DNA of 64,000 bases from Levilactobacillus wangkuiensis (GCF_016861605.1 NZ_BOLM01000001.1:1-64000), one strand, 5' to 3'; positions 18,028 to 26,716 are shown, counted from the stretch's first letter. Notes: generated from the sequence alone by a model not told the origin. Translations and numbers: made by a program.

Positions 18028-18726
18028 ATGGTACATGAACATCATCATGAATCAATCGAACAAGAACTGGAATGTGTTTCCCAGGTGACCATTTTTCAGC
18101 GCTTGTCGGCGGATCAACTGACGTCGGTGGCTCAGGTTACCCGGCCCGTCATGGCCAAGAAGGGCGGGACGGTGTTTAGCACCGGAGAAGTTTCACAAAC
18201 TCTGTACATCGTCAATGTGGGTCAGGTACGCCTATACCATTTGGGCGAAGATGGTCGGGAACAGGTCTTGCGGGTACTGAATCCGGGCGACTTCATTGGT
18301 GAAATCGCGCTGTTTACGGATGAAATTCACAGTTCATACGCTGAAGCTACCAAGGACAGCGAGTTATGTACCATTTCGCGAGCTTCCCTGACAGCCTTGA
18401 TCAAGCAGATGCCACCGCTGTCCATGGCCTTGCTGGGGGCGCTAGCGGACCGGTTGAAGACGGCGGAACGACAGGCCACCTTGCTGGCCATTCCGGACGC
18501 GCTCCCACGGTTAGCCGGCTATTTACAAGAAATTAGCGGGCATCAGTCCGGCGTCATTGATCTACCAATGAGCAAGCAGGACCTGGCCGCTTACCTGGGC
18601 ATGACGCCAGAGTCCTTGAGCCGCAAGCTTCGGCAGCTGGTCAAGGACGGCGTGATTGAGACCATTGGTCGTCGTCAGGTCAAAGTGATCAACACGGATC
18701 AATTGGCTGAAGTGGCGCCAGAGTAA
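18028..18726 (+). CDS. flp: FNR-like protein (FLP), thiol-type Crp/Fnr regulator
   Basis: Transcription factor of 232 residues: a cNMP-like barrel, dimer helix and winged helix. Cys16 (in ECVSQVTIFQRLS) and Cys114 (SELCTIS) lie 98 apart, like the pair that forms a redox-switching disulfide in Lactobacillus casei FLP. There is no N-terminal Cys cluster, so no Fe-S centre. The recognition helix MTPESLSRKLRQL has the E..SR pattern of FNR, so its sites should differ from those of ArcR. An unusual His-rich start (MVHEHHHES) is present. ATG 18028 follows AAGGAG. Repeat copy C lies immediately upstream. Confidence 0.88.
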   Translation: MVHEHHHESIEQELECVSQVTIFQRLSADQLTSVAQVTRPVMAKKGGTVFSTGEVSQTLYIVNVGQVRLYHLGEDGREQVLRVLNPGDFIGEIALFTDEIHSSYAEATKDSELCTISRASLTALIKQMPPLSMALLGALADRLKTAERQATLLAIPDALPRLAGYLQEISGHQSGVIDLPMSKQDLAAYLGMTPESLSRKLRQLVKDGVIETIGRRQVKVINTDQLAEVAPE

Positions 18727-18787
18727 CCGGAGTTTTAGCTATCCATTAAGAATCCTTAATATTATGGTATTCCCGAAATAAATTTGC

Positions 18788-18793
18788 TAAAAT
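18788..18793 (+). promoter_or_regulatory. Probable asnB -10 box
   Basis: TAAAAT with an extended TGC and no good -35, about 80 bases before asnB. The leader contains the small hairpin TTCATT/AATGAA. Confidence 0.4.
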
Positions 18794-18872
18794 GATGGGT
18801 GTTGTGTTTCATTTAATTTTTAATGAACGACTAAATTAGGCGATAAGAATAAAGGAAAAAGGGGATACGCAC

Positions 18873-20756
18873 ATGTGTGGATTCGTTGGCTATGTGAATC
18901 AAAAAGATGTTCCGACTAATACCATCAACAGTATGGCAGATCGGATTAAGCACCGGGGGCCGGATGACGAGGCTTTCTTCCACGACGAACAAGCCGTGAT
19001 GGGTTTCCGCCGGCTGTCGATCATCGACTTAGCCCATGGTAAACAACCCATGTATAACCGGGATCAAACCAAGGTTTTGACCTTTAACGGTGAAATTTAT
19101 AACTATCAAGAAATTCGGGCCGACTTACAAAAGTTGGGTTACGAATTCCAAACTGACGTGGACTCAGAAGTCTTGATTCACGGGTACGATGCTTGGGGTC
19201 CTAAGCTGTTGGACCGCCTGCGTGGGATGTACGCCTTCGCCATTTATGACAAGACGAAGAACGAAGTCTTTGGCGCACGGGACCACTTTGGTATCAAGCC
19301 AATGTACTACTACGATGATGGCGAGACCTTCCTGTGGGCCTCTGAAATTAAGGCGTTCCTCGAACACCCTAACTTTAAGAAGGAATTCAACGAAGCCCTC
19401 TTGCCAATTCATTTGAGTTTTGAATTTATCCCATCACGGGACACGATGTTCAAGAACGTCTACAAGGTTTTGCCTGGTCAATACTTCATTCACCATGCCA
19501 ATGGCGAGACGGAAACGCACCGTTACTACAAGTTCAACTACGATCACATCGACAACAGTCAGACGGTTGAAGAGGATGCCAAGAAGATTCGCGGGATTGT
19601 TGATGAATCCGTCAAGACCCACATGATCGCCGACGTTGAGGTTGGGAGCTTCCTGTCCAGTGGGATTGATTCTTCCTACGTGTTGAACGAAGCTTCTAAA
19701 TTAAAGCCAATCCAATCCTTCTCCTTAGGGTTCAAGAATTCTAAGTACAGTGAATTGAGCTGGTCAACCGAATTTGCCAAGGAAATCAAGCAAAAGAACA
19801 CGCCACTCTACATGACTGGTGACGATTACTTTGACATTTTGCCAACGATTATGTACTACATGGATGAACCGTTATCCAACCCATCTGCCATGCAACTGTA
19901 CTACCTGTCCAAGGGGACGCGTGAATCCGTTAAGGTGGCGCTGTCTGGTGAAGGGGCCGACGAATTCTTCGGTGGCTACAACACTTACTTGGAAGCCATT
20001 CCATTCGAACGTTACCAGAAGTGGGTACCTAAGGGCATTCGGAAGATGCTGGGTGGCATCGCTGAAAAATTCCCTCGCTTCCATGGTCGGCGGTTCCTGG
20101 TCCGTGGGGCACAGCCATTGAGTGAACGCTACTACCGGGTCAACTACGTCTTCGATTACCATGACCGCAACAAGATTCTGAAGAACCCAAGCCTGAACCA
20201 AGACGCTGGGGCTTACACTAAGCATTTCTTCGATGACGTTAAGGGCCTGGATGAAATGACGCAGATGCAATACTTTGATATCAACACCTGGTTACCTTAT
20301 GACATTCTGCACAAGGCTGACCGGATGAGTATGGCAAACTCACTTGAAGTGCGGACGCCATTGGTTGATAAGGAAGTTGCGAAGTTTGCCGCCACCATGC
20401 CAGTGAAGACGCGGATTCACGCGGATGAAACCAAGGTTTCTCTGCGGACCGCTGCCGAGGCTGAGTTACCAGAACGGGTGGCTAAGAAGGAAAAGATGGG
20501 CTTCCCATCTCCAATTGCCACCTGGATCAAGACGGAACCTTACAAGTCACGGATCATCGAAGCCTTTAATTCCGACGTGGCCCACAAGTTCTTTAACACG
20601 GACGCCCTGATGGATATCTTACACGAACACATCAACGGTAAGTCTAGCATGCAAAAGATCTTCACCATCTACACGTTTATCTTATGGTACGAAGTTTACT
20701 TCCCAGAAGACACGACGGCTAAGACGGTGGACCTGGTTCGCCGCACGCAAATTTAA
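18873..20756 (+). CDS. asnB: Glutamine-dependent asparagine synthase family amidotransferase
   Basis: A 627-residue cytoplasmic enzyme with an N-terminal glutaminase domain (nucleophile Cys2 after Met removal, MCGFVGY) and a C-terminal ATP-dependent synthetase domain (PPi loop FLSSGIDSS near residue 260, later SGEGADEFFGG). Members either make asparagine or amidate peptidoglycan precursors (D-Asp to D-Asn as with AsnH, or meso-DAP). The next two genes on the strand make and attach D-aspartate, so amidation of the D-Asp bridge is the more attractive role here, though this is inference. A large hairpin and repeat copy D follow. Confidence 0.9.
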   Translation: MCGFVGYVNQKDVPTNTINSMADRIKHRGPDDEAFFHDEQAVMGFRRLSIIDLAHGKQPMYNRDQTKVLTFNGEIYNYQEIRADLQKLGYEFQTDVDSEVLIHGYDAWGPKLLDRLRGMYAFAIYDKTKNEVFGARDHFGIKPMYYYDDGETFLWASEIKAFLEHPNFKKEFNEALLPIHLSFEFIPSRDTMFKNVYKVLPGQYFIHHANGETETHRYYKFNYDHIDNSQTVEEDAKKIRGIVDESVKTHMIADVEVGSFLSSGIDSSYVLNEASKLKPIQSFSLGFKNSKYSELSWSTEFAKEIKQKNTPLYMTGDDYFDILPTIMYYMDEPLSNPSAMQLYYLSKGTRESVKVALSGEGADEFFGGYNTYLEAIPFERYQKWVPKGIRKMLGGIAEKFPRFHGRRFLVRGAQPLSERYYRVNYVFDYHDRNKILKNPSLNQDAGAYTKHFFDDVKGLDEMTQMQYFDINTWLPYDILHKADRMSMANSLEVRTPLVDKEVAKFAATMPVKTRIHADETKVSLRTAAEAELPERVAKKEKMGFPSPIATWIKTEPYKSRIIEAFNSDVAHKFFNTDALMDILHEHINGKSSMQKIFTIYTFILWYEVYFPEDTTAKTVDLVRRTQI

Positions 20757-20792
20757 TTTAAAACGGCATAGCTTTTTGGCTGGCCGATAACG

Positions 20793-20832
20793 ATCAAGGT
20801 TGCTATTGGACTCGTCCGCTAACAACCTTGAT
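20793..20832 (+). terminator. Hairpin after asnB
   Basis: ATCAAGGTTG (20793-20802) and CAACCTTGAT (20823-20832) pair perfectly with a 20 nt loop. T residues follow about 10 bases later. It is probably the asnB terminator, though not a textbook one. Confidence 0.55.
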
Positions 20833-20866
20833 TGTGTTTACTTAGCTTTTTTCTGGTCCAACGATT

Positions 20867-21112
20867 GGTGAAAATGGACCAGAACGCTGTGGGCAATTTC
20901 CGTTCCCGGCGGCGGATTCAAGGTGCCCTGCTGTGGGGTCGGTTCCAGCCGAAGGGCGGGCTTCCACCTCAACTTTGAGCCTGAAAAACGGTCTCAAAGG
21001 TTGTCCCATGGTCTAAGCTGAGTGAGAAACCTCAGCTTAGACCATCGACACAGCTGGTCACCTTGATCCGTCTCTGGTCACTGAGACTGACCACGCTTGG
21101 TCCGTTTTCACC
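20867..21112 (+). repeat. Structured intergenic element, copy D
   Basis: Single copy between asnB and the D-Asp ligase gene. The terminal arms 20867-20881 and 21098-21112 pair over 15 bp with one wobble. The closing stem pairs TCAAGGTGCCCTGCTGTG (20918-20935) with CACAGCTGGTCACCTTGA (21049-21066), 16 of 18 pairs. Hairpins are TTTGAG/CTCAAA (20974-20979, 20993-20998) and TAAGCTGAG/CTCAGCTTA (21014-21022, 21031-21039). The left arm also lies in a competing perfect 10 bp hairpin (20851-20860 with 20875-20884). The remaining bases to 21294 hold only a GGGTGTTCA/TGAACACCC hairpin. Confidence 0.87.
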
Positions 21113-21294
21113 AGCCCTCCGACTGACACCGGTTGCGGATCGGAAATCGCCTGTAACACGGGTGTTCATGGCAGTAATTGTGAACACCCGTGCTGGCTGA
21201 AATAATTATTGCCAGAAATTGTGCGATAAATAAAATAAATAGTTGAACATTTAATGAGAGATATAAGTACGTTGTGAAGGGACTTTAATTTGTT

Positions 21295-22551
21295 ATGGAA
21301 ACCAATGGAGCAAAATTCACGCCCGTTCTGCTAGGGAGCGATTTTAACGTATACGGGATGGCCCGGTCATTTTATCAGCTGTACCATGAACCCGTTCAGG
21401 CCTTTGCCAGCATTCAGTTGGCACCGACCCGCTACACCAAAGTCGTCAACCTGGAATTGATTCCAGGATTTGATGAGGACCCCGTTTGGATTGAGACCAT
21501 GCGGAAACTCAAGGAACGTTACGCGGATCATCCAGAACCCGTGATTTTGATTGGGTGTGGGGATGGTTACGCGGAACTGATCAGTAAGCACAAGGACGAA
21601 CTGGAAGACGTATTCATTTGCCCATATATCGATTACGATAAGCTGCGGCACCTGAACAACAAGGAAAACTTCTACAAGGTTTGTGACCAGTATGGCTTGC
21701 CATACCCCGCAACGCGGATCATCACCAAGGCAGACGCCACCGCATCAGAACCCGTTGAACAACCCTTTGACTACCCGGTAGCCCTGAAGCCTGCCAACAG
21801 TGTGGAATGGTTAGACGTCCACTTTGAAGGCCGGAAGAAGGCCTTTCGGATTCAGTCCGAGGCGGAATTCCGCGACATTTTACAAAAAATTTACGCTAAC
21901 GGGTACCAATCTGACCTGATTTTACAGGACTTTGTGCCCGGGGATGACAGTAACATGCGGGTGTTGAACGCCTACGTGGACCGCAACCATCACGTTAAAA
22001 TGATGTGCCTGGGCCACCCCTTACTGGAAGACCCAGCACCATCCGCGATTGGCAATTACGTGGCTATCATTCCGGAATATAACGAAACGATTTACCATAA
22101 CATTCAAAAATTCCTGGAAGCCATTGAGTTTACCGGTTACGCCAACTTTGATATGAAGTATGACGTGCGGGACCAATCCTTCAAGCTGTTTGAAATCAAT
22201 TTGCGGCAGGGCCGGAGCAGTTTCTTCGTCACCTTAAACGGCTATAACTTGGCCGATTGGGTGGTCAAGGATTACGTTCAGGACAGCTTAGCGGATGCCC
22301 CAACGGTGTACGGCAACAAGGACGAAAGCCAACATGCGCTCTGGTTAGGTGTGCCGGTCAAGGTCTTCAAGCAGTACACCCGGGAAAATGCCGACAAGGA
22401 CCGTGCGTTGAAGCTGATTGCAGCGGGCAAGTACGGCACGACCTACCGTTACGACGAGGACATGAACCTGAAGCGCTGGGCGTTGATTCAATGGATGCAA
22501 CACAACTACACGGTTAACTTTAAGAAGTATTTCGCAGAAAATAAGGGGTAA
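21295..22551 (+). CDS. D-aspartate ligase, ATP-grasp
   Basis: A 418-residue protein strongly resembling the Aslfm family (opening PVLLGSDFNVYGMARSFYQLY, then LAPTRY, IPGFD and CGDGYAEL). Such enzymes ligate D-aspartate to the side chain of L-lysine in UDP-MurNAc-pentapeptide, making the cross-bridge of Lys-D-Asp peptidoglycan. ATP-grasp blocks include VALKPANSVEW and FEINLRQGRSS near the C-terminal third. It is cytoplasmic with no signal peptide. The racemase supplying its substrate starts five bases after it. The ribosome site AAGGGA lies about 12 bases before the ATG, longer than usual. Confidence 0.9.
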   Translation: METNGAKFTPVLLGSDFNVYGMARSFYQLYHEPVQAFASIQLAPTRYTKVVNLELIPGFDEDPVWIETMRKLKERYADHPEPVILIGCGDGYAELISKHKDELEDVFICPYIDYDKLRHLNNKENFYKVCDQYGLPYPATRIITKADATASEPVEQPFDYPVALKPANSVEWLDVHFEGRKKAFRIQSEAEFRDILQKIYANGYQSDLILQDFVPGDDSNMRVLNAYVDRNHHVKMMCLGHPLLEDPAPSAIGNYVAIIPEYNETIYHNIQKFLEAIEFTGYANFDMKYDVRDQSFKLFEINLRQGRSSFFVTLNGYNLADWVVKDYVQDSLADAPTVYGNKDESQHALWLGVPVKVFKQYTRENADKDRALKLIAAGKYGTTYRYDEDMNLKRWALIQWMQHNYTVNFKKYFAENKG

Positions 22552-22556
22552 CCACC

Positions 22557-23267
22557 ATGAAAAAATTCTTTACGATTATTGGCGGTATGGGGACCATGGC
22601 AACCGAGAGTTATCTTCATTTGTTAAATGCTCGGACGCCCGCCCACGCCGATCAAGATTATTTGAATTATATTTTGGTCAACCACGCGACGGTACCGGAT
22701 CGGACGGCTTACATTTTGGATCACAGTCAGCCCAATCCGTTACCCAGTCTGCTAGACGATATTCGCCAGCAGAGTCAACTGGGCCCAGCCTTTTTCACGT
22801 TGCCATGTAACACGGCGCATTACTTTTACGATGATTTGAAGGCGGCAACCGATGTTCCCATCCTACACATGCCGTGGGAAACGGTGAATGAGATCAAGCG
22901 TAAGTACCCGAATGCCAAGCGCATTGGGATTACTGGGACGCAGGGGACCATCACTGATAAGGTCTACGAAGATGAGATTAACGCGGCTGGGTTGACGCCC
23001 GTGCTGCCAACGCCGGAAATCGAAGCGGAAACGATGACGCTGATCTACGACCACATTAAGCAAAATAATGACGTGGATGCCGATTTATTTCACCGCATTA
23101 TTCGCGAAATGATTGAAGACCAACACGCCGATGTCGTGATCCTGGGCTGCACGGAATTATCCTTGGCGCAGGAACGCGAACCGGAAAAGACCTACCCAAT
23201 CGTTGACAGCCAATCTGTTTTGGTTGACCGGACGATTGAGATGGCCTTGTCTAAGCTACGCAACTAA
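22557..23267 (+). CDS. racD: Aspartate racemase
   Basis: Cofactor-independent racemase (Asp/Glu/hydantoin family) of 236 residues. The two catalytic cysteines appear in FTLPCNTAHYF and ILGCTELSLA, and the N-terminal GGMGTMAT loop is typical. It supplies D-aspartate to the adjacent ligase, with five bases between the genes and the ribosome site at the ligase stop. The pairing of racemase and ligase makes the assignment secure. Confidence 0.93.
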   Translation: MKKFFTIIGGMGTMATESYLHLLNARTPAHADQDYLNYILVNHATVPDRTAYILDHSQPNPLPSLLDDIRQQSQLGPAFFTLPCNTAHYFYDDLKAATDVPILHMPWETVNEIKRKYPNAKRIGITGTQGTITDKVYEDEINAAGLTPVLPTPEIEAETMTLIYDHIKQNNDVDADLFHRIIREMIEDQHADVVILGCTELSLAQEREPEKTYPIVDSQSVLVDRTIEMALSKLRN

Positions 23268-23282
23268 GATTAAGCAAGTTGA

Positions 23283-23332
23283 AAAGGAATCACTCAGCTT
23301 CTCCGTATGGAGGGTGAGTGATTCCTTTTTTA
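23283..23332 (+). terminator. Bidirectional terminator
   Basis: AAAGGAATCACTCA pairs with the opposite arm ending ATTCCTTT, with a T tract to the right and A residues to the left, between converging racD and the dehydrogenase. Confidence 0.85.
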
Positions 23333-23342
23333 GTGAAATGAT

Positions 23343-24359
23343 TTAAGCGTTGACGTTAATGACGACCTTGAGTGCCGTCTTATCAGTGTTTGCCCGTTCA
23401 AACGCGGCTTCGCTCTCGGCAAGTGGGTAGTGAGCGGATACAATTTCAGGGAAGTGGTTGTCAGTCTGGGTGACGTTGGCGATGGCTTCTTTGATATCGA
23501 CGGCGGTATAGATGGCCGAGCCAATTAGGCTGATCTCATTCATGGCCAGGAACTGTGGCTTGAAGGTGACCGGTTTCGCACCCAACGCGACTACGACAAA
23601 TTTTGCGCCGAACTTGGCTTGGTCGATGAAGTCGGTCATGAAGCTGGGAAGCCCGACACAATCGATGTAAGTGTCTACGCCAATCCGTTCATCGCCCATA
23701 AGACCGGTCCCGGTGCCAAAAAGTTTTTTCAGAGCGGCGGATAAGTTGGTTTTGGCAGAATTAATGACGTTAGCTCCTAACTTTTTGGCGAAGGCTAAAC
23801 GTTGGTTATCGATGTCGACAACAACGACCCGGGTCATGCCTTGACGCAACAGGCCAGAAGCGCTCGCTAAGCCGACTGGCCCGGCGCCAAAGATACAAAA
23901 GCTTTGATTGGTTTGGGGATGCGCGATATTTTTGCCATGGATACCGACGGCGTAGGGTTCAATCACGACGGCTCGGTCAAACGAAAGCGACTGTGGCAAA
24001 AGAAAGACGTTTTGATCAAGGACGGCATCCTGAATCAGATTAAATTGGGAGAGACCACCGGCCATGGCCAGTTGACTAGTGGAGCCTTTAGCGCGACTGG
24101 GATTGATGAAGACATGGTCATCGACCTGAATGCCAGTCACGTTTGCGCCGACCTCAGTGACAATACCAACAAATTCGTGACCTAAGGCACCACCTTTGAG
24201 AATCCCGATTTCATCACCACCTAAATTATAGGCGTGGAGGTCTGAGCCACAAATGCCGTTACGCATAACCTTGATGACGATATCATTTGCAGTCGGATGA
24301 GGCATGGGTAAGTCCTTAACCGCGATATCGTGAATACCATTATAGATAACACCTTGCAT
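23343..24359 (-). CDS. Zinc-dependent medium-chain alcohol dehydrogenase
   Basis: NAD(P)-dependent dehydrogenase of 338 residues with NGICGSDLHAY (catalytic zinc Cys), GHEFVG (zinc His) and a Rossmann stretch FGAGPVGLA. The best guess is a polyol, 2,3-butanediol or threonine dehydrogenase. The structural-zinc cysteine set is not obvious, as in the sorbitol/butanediol subgroup. The start is at 24359 because GAAGGAGTG precedes that ATG; the longer frame upstream has no such site. It faces racD tail to tail. Confidence 0.85.
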   Translation of the reverse strand: MQGVIYNGIHDIAVKDLPMPHPTANDIVIKVMRNGICGSDLHAYNLGGDEIGILKGGALGHEFVGIVTEVGANVTGIQVDDHVFINPSRAKGSTSQLAMAGGLSQFNLIQDAVLDQNVFLLPQSLSFDRAVVIEPYAVGIHGKNIAHPQTNQSFCIFGAGPVGLASASGLLRQGMTRVVVVDIDNQRLAFAKKLGANVINSAKTNLSAALKKLFGTGTGLMGDERIGVDTYIDCVGLPSFMTDFIDQAKFGAKFVVVALGAKPVTFKPQFLAMNEISLIGSAIYTAVDIKEAIANVTQTDNHFPEIVSAHYPLAESEAAFERANTDKTALKVVINVNA

Positions 24360-24423
24360 ATCGTTCACTCCTTCACATGTACTTGTCTTTATTTTAAGAG
24401 GAGCTAATGGAAAAAGCAAACAA

Positions 24424-24456
24424 CTACCAAAAAGGACCCAGCCAATCAGCCAGGTC
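24424..24456 (-). terminator. Terminator of the DUF1516 gene
   Basis: Read on the minus strand, GGACC and GGTCC close a GC-rich hairpin followed directly by TTTTT. It separates the small membrane protein gene from the dehydrogenase. Confidence 0.7.
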
Positions 24457-24475
24457 CGTCCATTATTTGTTAAAT

Positions 24476-24817
24476 TTAGTGAAGGCCCAGCGTGAGTCCC
24501 AGGGCAACCGTTGCGAGGGCGACCACACCCAAGATCCAGTAGACCAAGTGAGGCGTGTTGCGCTCCATCTTCCGGCCGAAACTGATTTCGATGAGGGCAA
24601 TCGTGCCGATGCCCAGCAGAAACTTCAGGCTGATGAGCAGGGGGGCGTGGCTAAAGGTCCGGATGCTTAAGACGACCCCACTGATGATCATGACCAAATA
24701 CGCGATTCGCGCCAGAATCAAGAACTGCGTGGCCCGTTTTTCTGAATGGCGGGTCAAGCCACCGACAACTAAAATTGTTAAAACTATCCAGGTCCAAAAA
24801 TGTAGGCCTAACCACAT
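24476..24817 (-). CDS. yisL: DUF1516 (YisL-like) membrane protein
   Basis: A 113-residue integral membrane protein with four hydrophobic segments (about 4-21, 34-53, 58-78 and 90-111) and short polar loops. The layout and motifs such as HFWTWIV and HLVYWILG match the YisL/DUF1516 family of Bacillales and Lactobacillales, whose function is unknown. It is a single gene with its own terminator. Confidence 0.75.
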   Translation of the reverse strand: MWLGLHFWTWIVLTILVVGGLTRHSEKRATQFLILARIAYLVMIISGVVLSIRTFSHAPLLISLKFLLGIGTIALIEISFGRKMERNTPHLVYWILGVVALATVALGLTLGLH

Positions 24818-24879
24818 ACCGACCGCTCCTTCGCGTAAAAACTAAGTTAAGCGTACCATACTCGCGTGGTCAAGCGTTA

Positions 24880-25410
24880 CTAATTTCTGCGCTGATAGAC
24901 TAATTCGGCCAATGGCCCAAGGGTGTGGGCCTGCATCAACGTGAATTGGTGCGGCGCCGCGAGTTCTCCCCACAGGCGTTTGCCTTGCCCCAACACGATG
25001 GGGGCAAGCTGTAAGTAGAGTTCATCAACGAGGTCGGCGGCTAGTAAGGGGGTCAAAATGCTGGAACCCCCAACAATCCAGATGTTGCCGTCCGCACGCT
25101 TGAGTTGGCGAGCAAGAGTGACCACGTCATTATCGGTGAACGTCGTTAATGGCAAATTCTGCCGGTTTTCCCGCGTTAAAACGTAATTGTGCATCCGTGG
25201 GTTGGCAGGGTTAAACGGGACGTCAGGCGCCATCTTAGCGACGAAATCGTAGGTAACGCGACCCATGATGGCACTAGTCATTTTGGAAAGGACCTGGACG
25301 CCGGCATCGGCGGGGATGTCGGGCAGTTGGGTGAGCCAGTCGATATTGTCCTCGGGGGTGGCCAGGTAGCCGTCGAGGGAGGTGGCGCCGTAGAAAATAA
25401 TTTTATTCAT
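24880..25410 (-). CDS. Dihydrofolate reductase/RibD C-terminal family protein
   Basis: A 176-residue cytoplasmic protein of the DHFR-like fold (MNKIIFYGATSLDGYLA, IMGRVTYDF, IWIVGGSS, ELYLQLAPIVLGQG). Proteins of this kind bind NADPH and are usually annotated as deaminase-reductase domain proteins without known substrate. It is not FolA, which has different signature residues. The start at 25410 is set by AAAGGATCG upstream; the frame extends nine codons further without support. Confidence 0.8.
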   Translation of the reverse strand: MNKIIFYGATSLDGYLATPEDNIDWLTQLPDIPADAGVQVLSKMTSAIMGRVTYDFVAKMAPDVPFNPANPRMHNYVLTRENRQNLPLTTFTDNDVVTLARQLKRADGNIWIVGGSSILTPLLAADLVDELYLQLAPIVLGQGKRLWGELAAPHQFTLMQAHTLGPLAELVYQRRN

Positions 25411-25424
25411 CGGAAACGATCCTT

Positions 25425-25460
25425 TCAAAAAAGGCACGGAACAAATGCGTTCCGCGCCTT
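25425..25460 (-). terminator. Terminator of the amidase gene
   Basis: On the minus strand an 11-12 bp stem with a short loop (plus coordinates about 25431-25442 with 25449-25460) runs into TTTTTT, directly upstream of the DHFR-like gene. Confidence 0.85.
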
Positions 25461-25468
25461 AGGTAGTT

Positions 25469-26716
25469 TTAAGCGTTACCGTTCAAGCCGGCTGCTGGAA
25501 TCCAGTAAGCTTTATCGTTTAAGGTGATGCGGTACCAAGTCGAACCGTCGCTGGCTTTAAGACCAGACTTGTTCACTTTGACCTTGGTGCCAGCAGGGAA
25601 GTCCTGCGTGTGCGCCGTCGTCTTAGACAGGTAGTTTGAGTTTAACACGTGATTCGTCAGCTTGTAGTTGGTGTCGGTGTTCAGGGTGTAAGTCCCGCTG
25701 GCATCACTGTAGGTGACCTTGGGGAAGTTCAAGGTCTTACTGTAGACCCAGTATTTGGCCGTTGAATTCTTGCCAAAGCGAATCCGGTACCAGGTACCAC
25801 TCCAACCGCCTTTTTTCACACCGCGAGAGTCAACGTAGACCTTTGCGCCACGGTGGTCCGCACTCAGGCGGCCCCAACCGATCTTGTAGGCACCGCTCGT
25901 ACCCTTGACGTGGTTGTAGACGGTCCACTTGGTGTAGTTGCTAGCCAGGGTAGCCGTTTCATTGTTGCCACCGTGGTTGTATTTAACCGTCTTCTTAGGC
26001 GTCGTCACGGTATGGTCCGTTGAAGTATCGGTCGTATCCGTACTGTCCGTGGTCGTGCCACCGAGATTGGCGTATTGGGTATTGACCAGCGTCATGAAGT
26101 CATTCATGGTGTAAGTCGTGCCAAAGTAGGCGCTGGCATTGGCTTTCCAGTAACCATCGGGGTCGGTATGGTTCGTGCCACCAAGGTTGTTGGACACATC
26201 ATGGTGGGAGAGAACCGTCACGTTACGCTTTGGTGATAGGCCGTACTGGTTAAGGATATAAGCCGTGTAGTAGGCGGCATTGTTCAATTCAGACGCGAAG
26301 GCTGCCTTGCTGTGGACTTCAACTTGTTCGAATTGGACGTAGCGGGCGTTGGCAATGGGACCGGCTCCCCAGCATAAGTAATTCGTGTTGGCGATGTTGA
26401 TGATACTGCTAGCATCCACGAAGGTGTGGACGAAAGCTGATTGATAATTATTCTTCATATAAGAAATTTCACCGTAAATCGTCGAGTTGGGGTTGGCCGT
26501 TTCATGGACCACGACCCCTTCAGGCTTCCCATTCCGGTAGCTATTCTTAGGAAAAGTCGGCCAGATATTCTTCGTGATTTTGGGTGTTGCATATTGCTGA
26601 TTGGCAATATAAGTATTAATTGCATTGGCGCTGGCCGTTGTTGTTGACCAGAAAAGGCCTAAACAGCCCGCCGTGAGAGCGATTCCCCGAACCGCCCAAC
26701 GTTGCCATTTCTTCAT
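25469..26716 (-). CDS. Secreted N-acetylmuramoyl-L-alanine amidase
   Basis: Exported autolysin-like hydrolase of 415 residues. It has a signal peptide (KKWQRWAVRGIALTAG..., cleavage near ASA-NA, residues 29-31) and an amidase_2 domain (GVVVHETANP, SAFVHTFVD, VLSHHDVS and HTDPDGYW; His and Asp residues bind zinc), about residues 40-215. Then comes a Thr/Asp-rich linker and two SH3-like wall-binding repeats ending in WYRI..GKN.AKYWV and WYRITLNDKAYWI. It cleaves the glycan-peptide bond and is likely involved in wall turnover. The ribosome site AGGAGGAGAAG is strong. Confidence 0.9.
   Translation of the reverse strand: MKKWQRWAVRGIALTAGCLGLFWSTTTASANAINTYIANQQYATPKITKNIWPTFPKNSYRNGKPEGVVVHETANPNSTIYGEISYMKNNYQSAFVHTFVDASSIINIANTNYLCWGAGPIANARYVQFEQVEVHSKAAFASELNNAAYYTAYILNQYGLSPKRNVTVLSHHDVSNNLGGTNHTDPDGYWKANASAYFGTTYTMNDFMTLVNTQYANLGGTTTDSTDTTDTSTDHTVTTPKKTVKYNHGGNNETATLASNYTKWTVYNHVKGTSGAYKIGWGRLSADHRGAKVYVDSRGVKKGGWSGTWYRIRFGKNSTAKYWVYSKTLNFPKVTYSDASGTYTLNTDTNYKLTNHVLNSNYLSKTTAHTQDFPAGTKVKVNKSGLKASDGSTWYRITLNDKAYWIPAAGLNGNA

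Noticed and set aside
17882-18088. Open frame overlapping repeat copy C and the start of flp
   Set aside because: It has no ribosome site, overlaps the clearly coding flp frame and is low in codon bias.
24407-24845. Plus-strand frames over the DUF1516 gene
   Set aside because: They have no ribosome sites. The minus-strand frame has four membrane segments, a start signal and its own terminator.
10852-25425. A shared 15-mer GAAACGATCCTTTCA before arcD2 and before the DHFR-like gene
   Set aside because: It contains the ribosome site of both genes, and one such match is about what chance allows in a window of this size.
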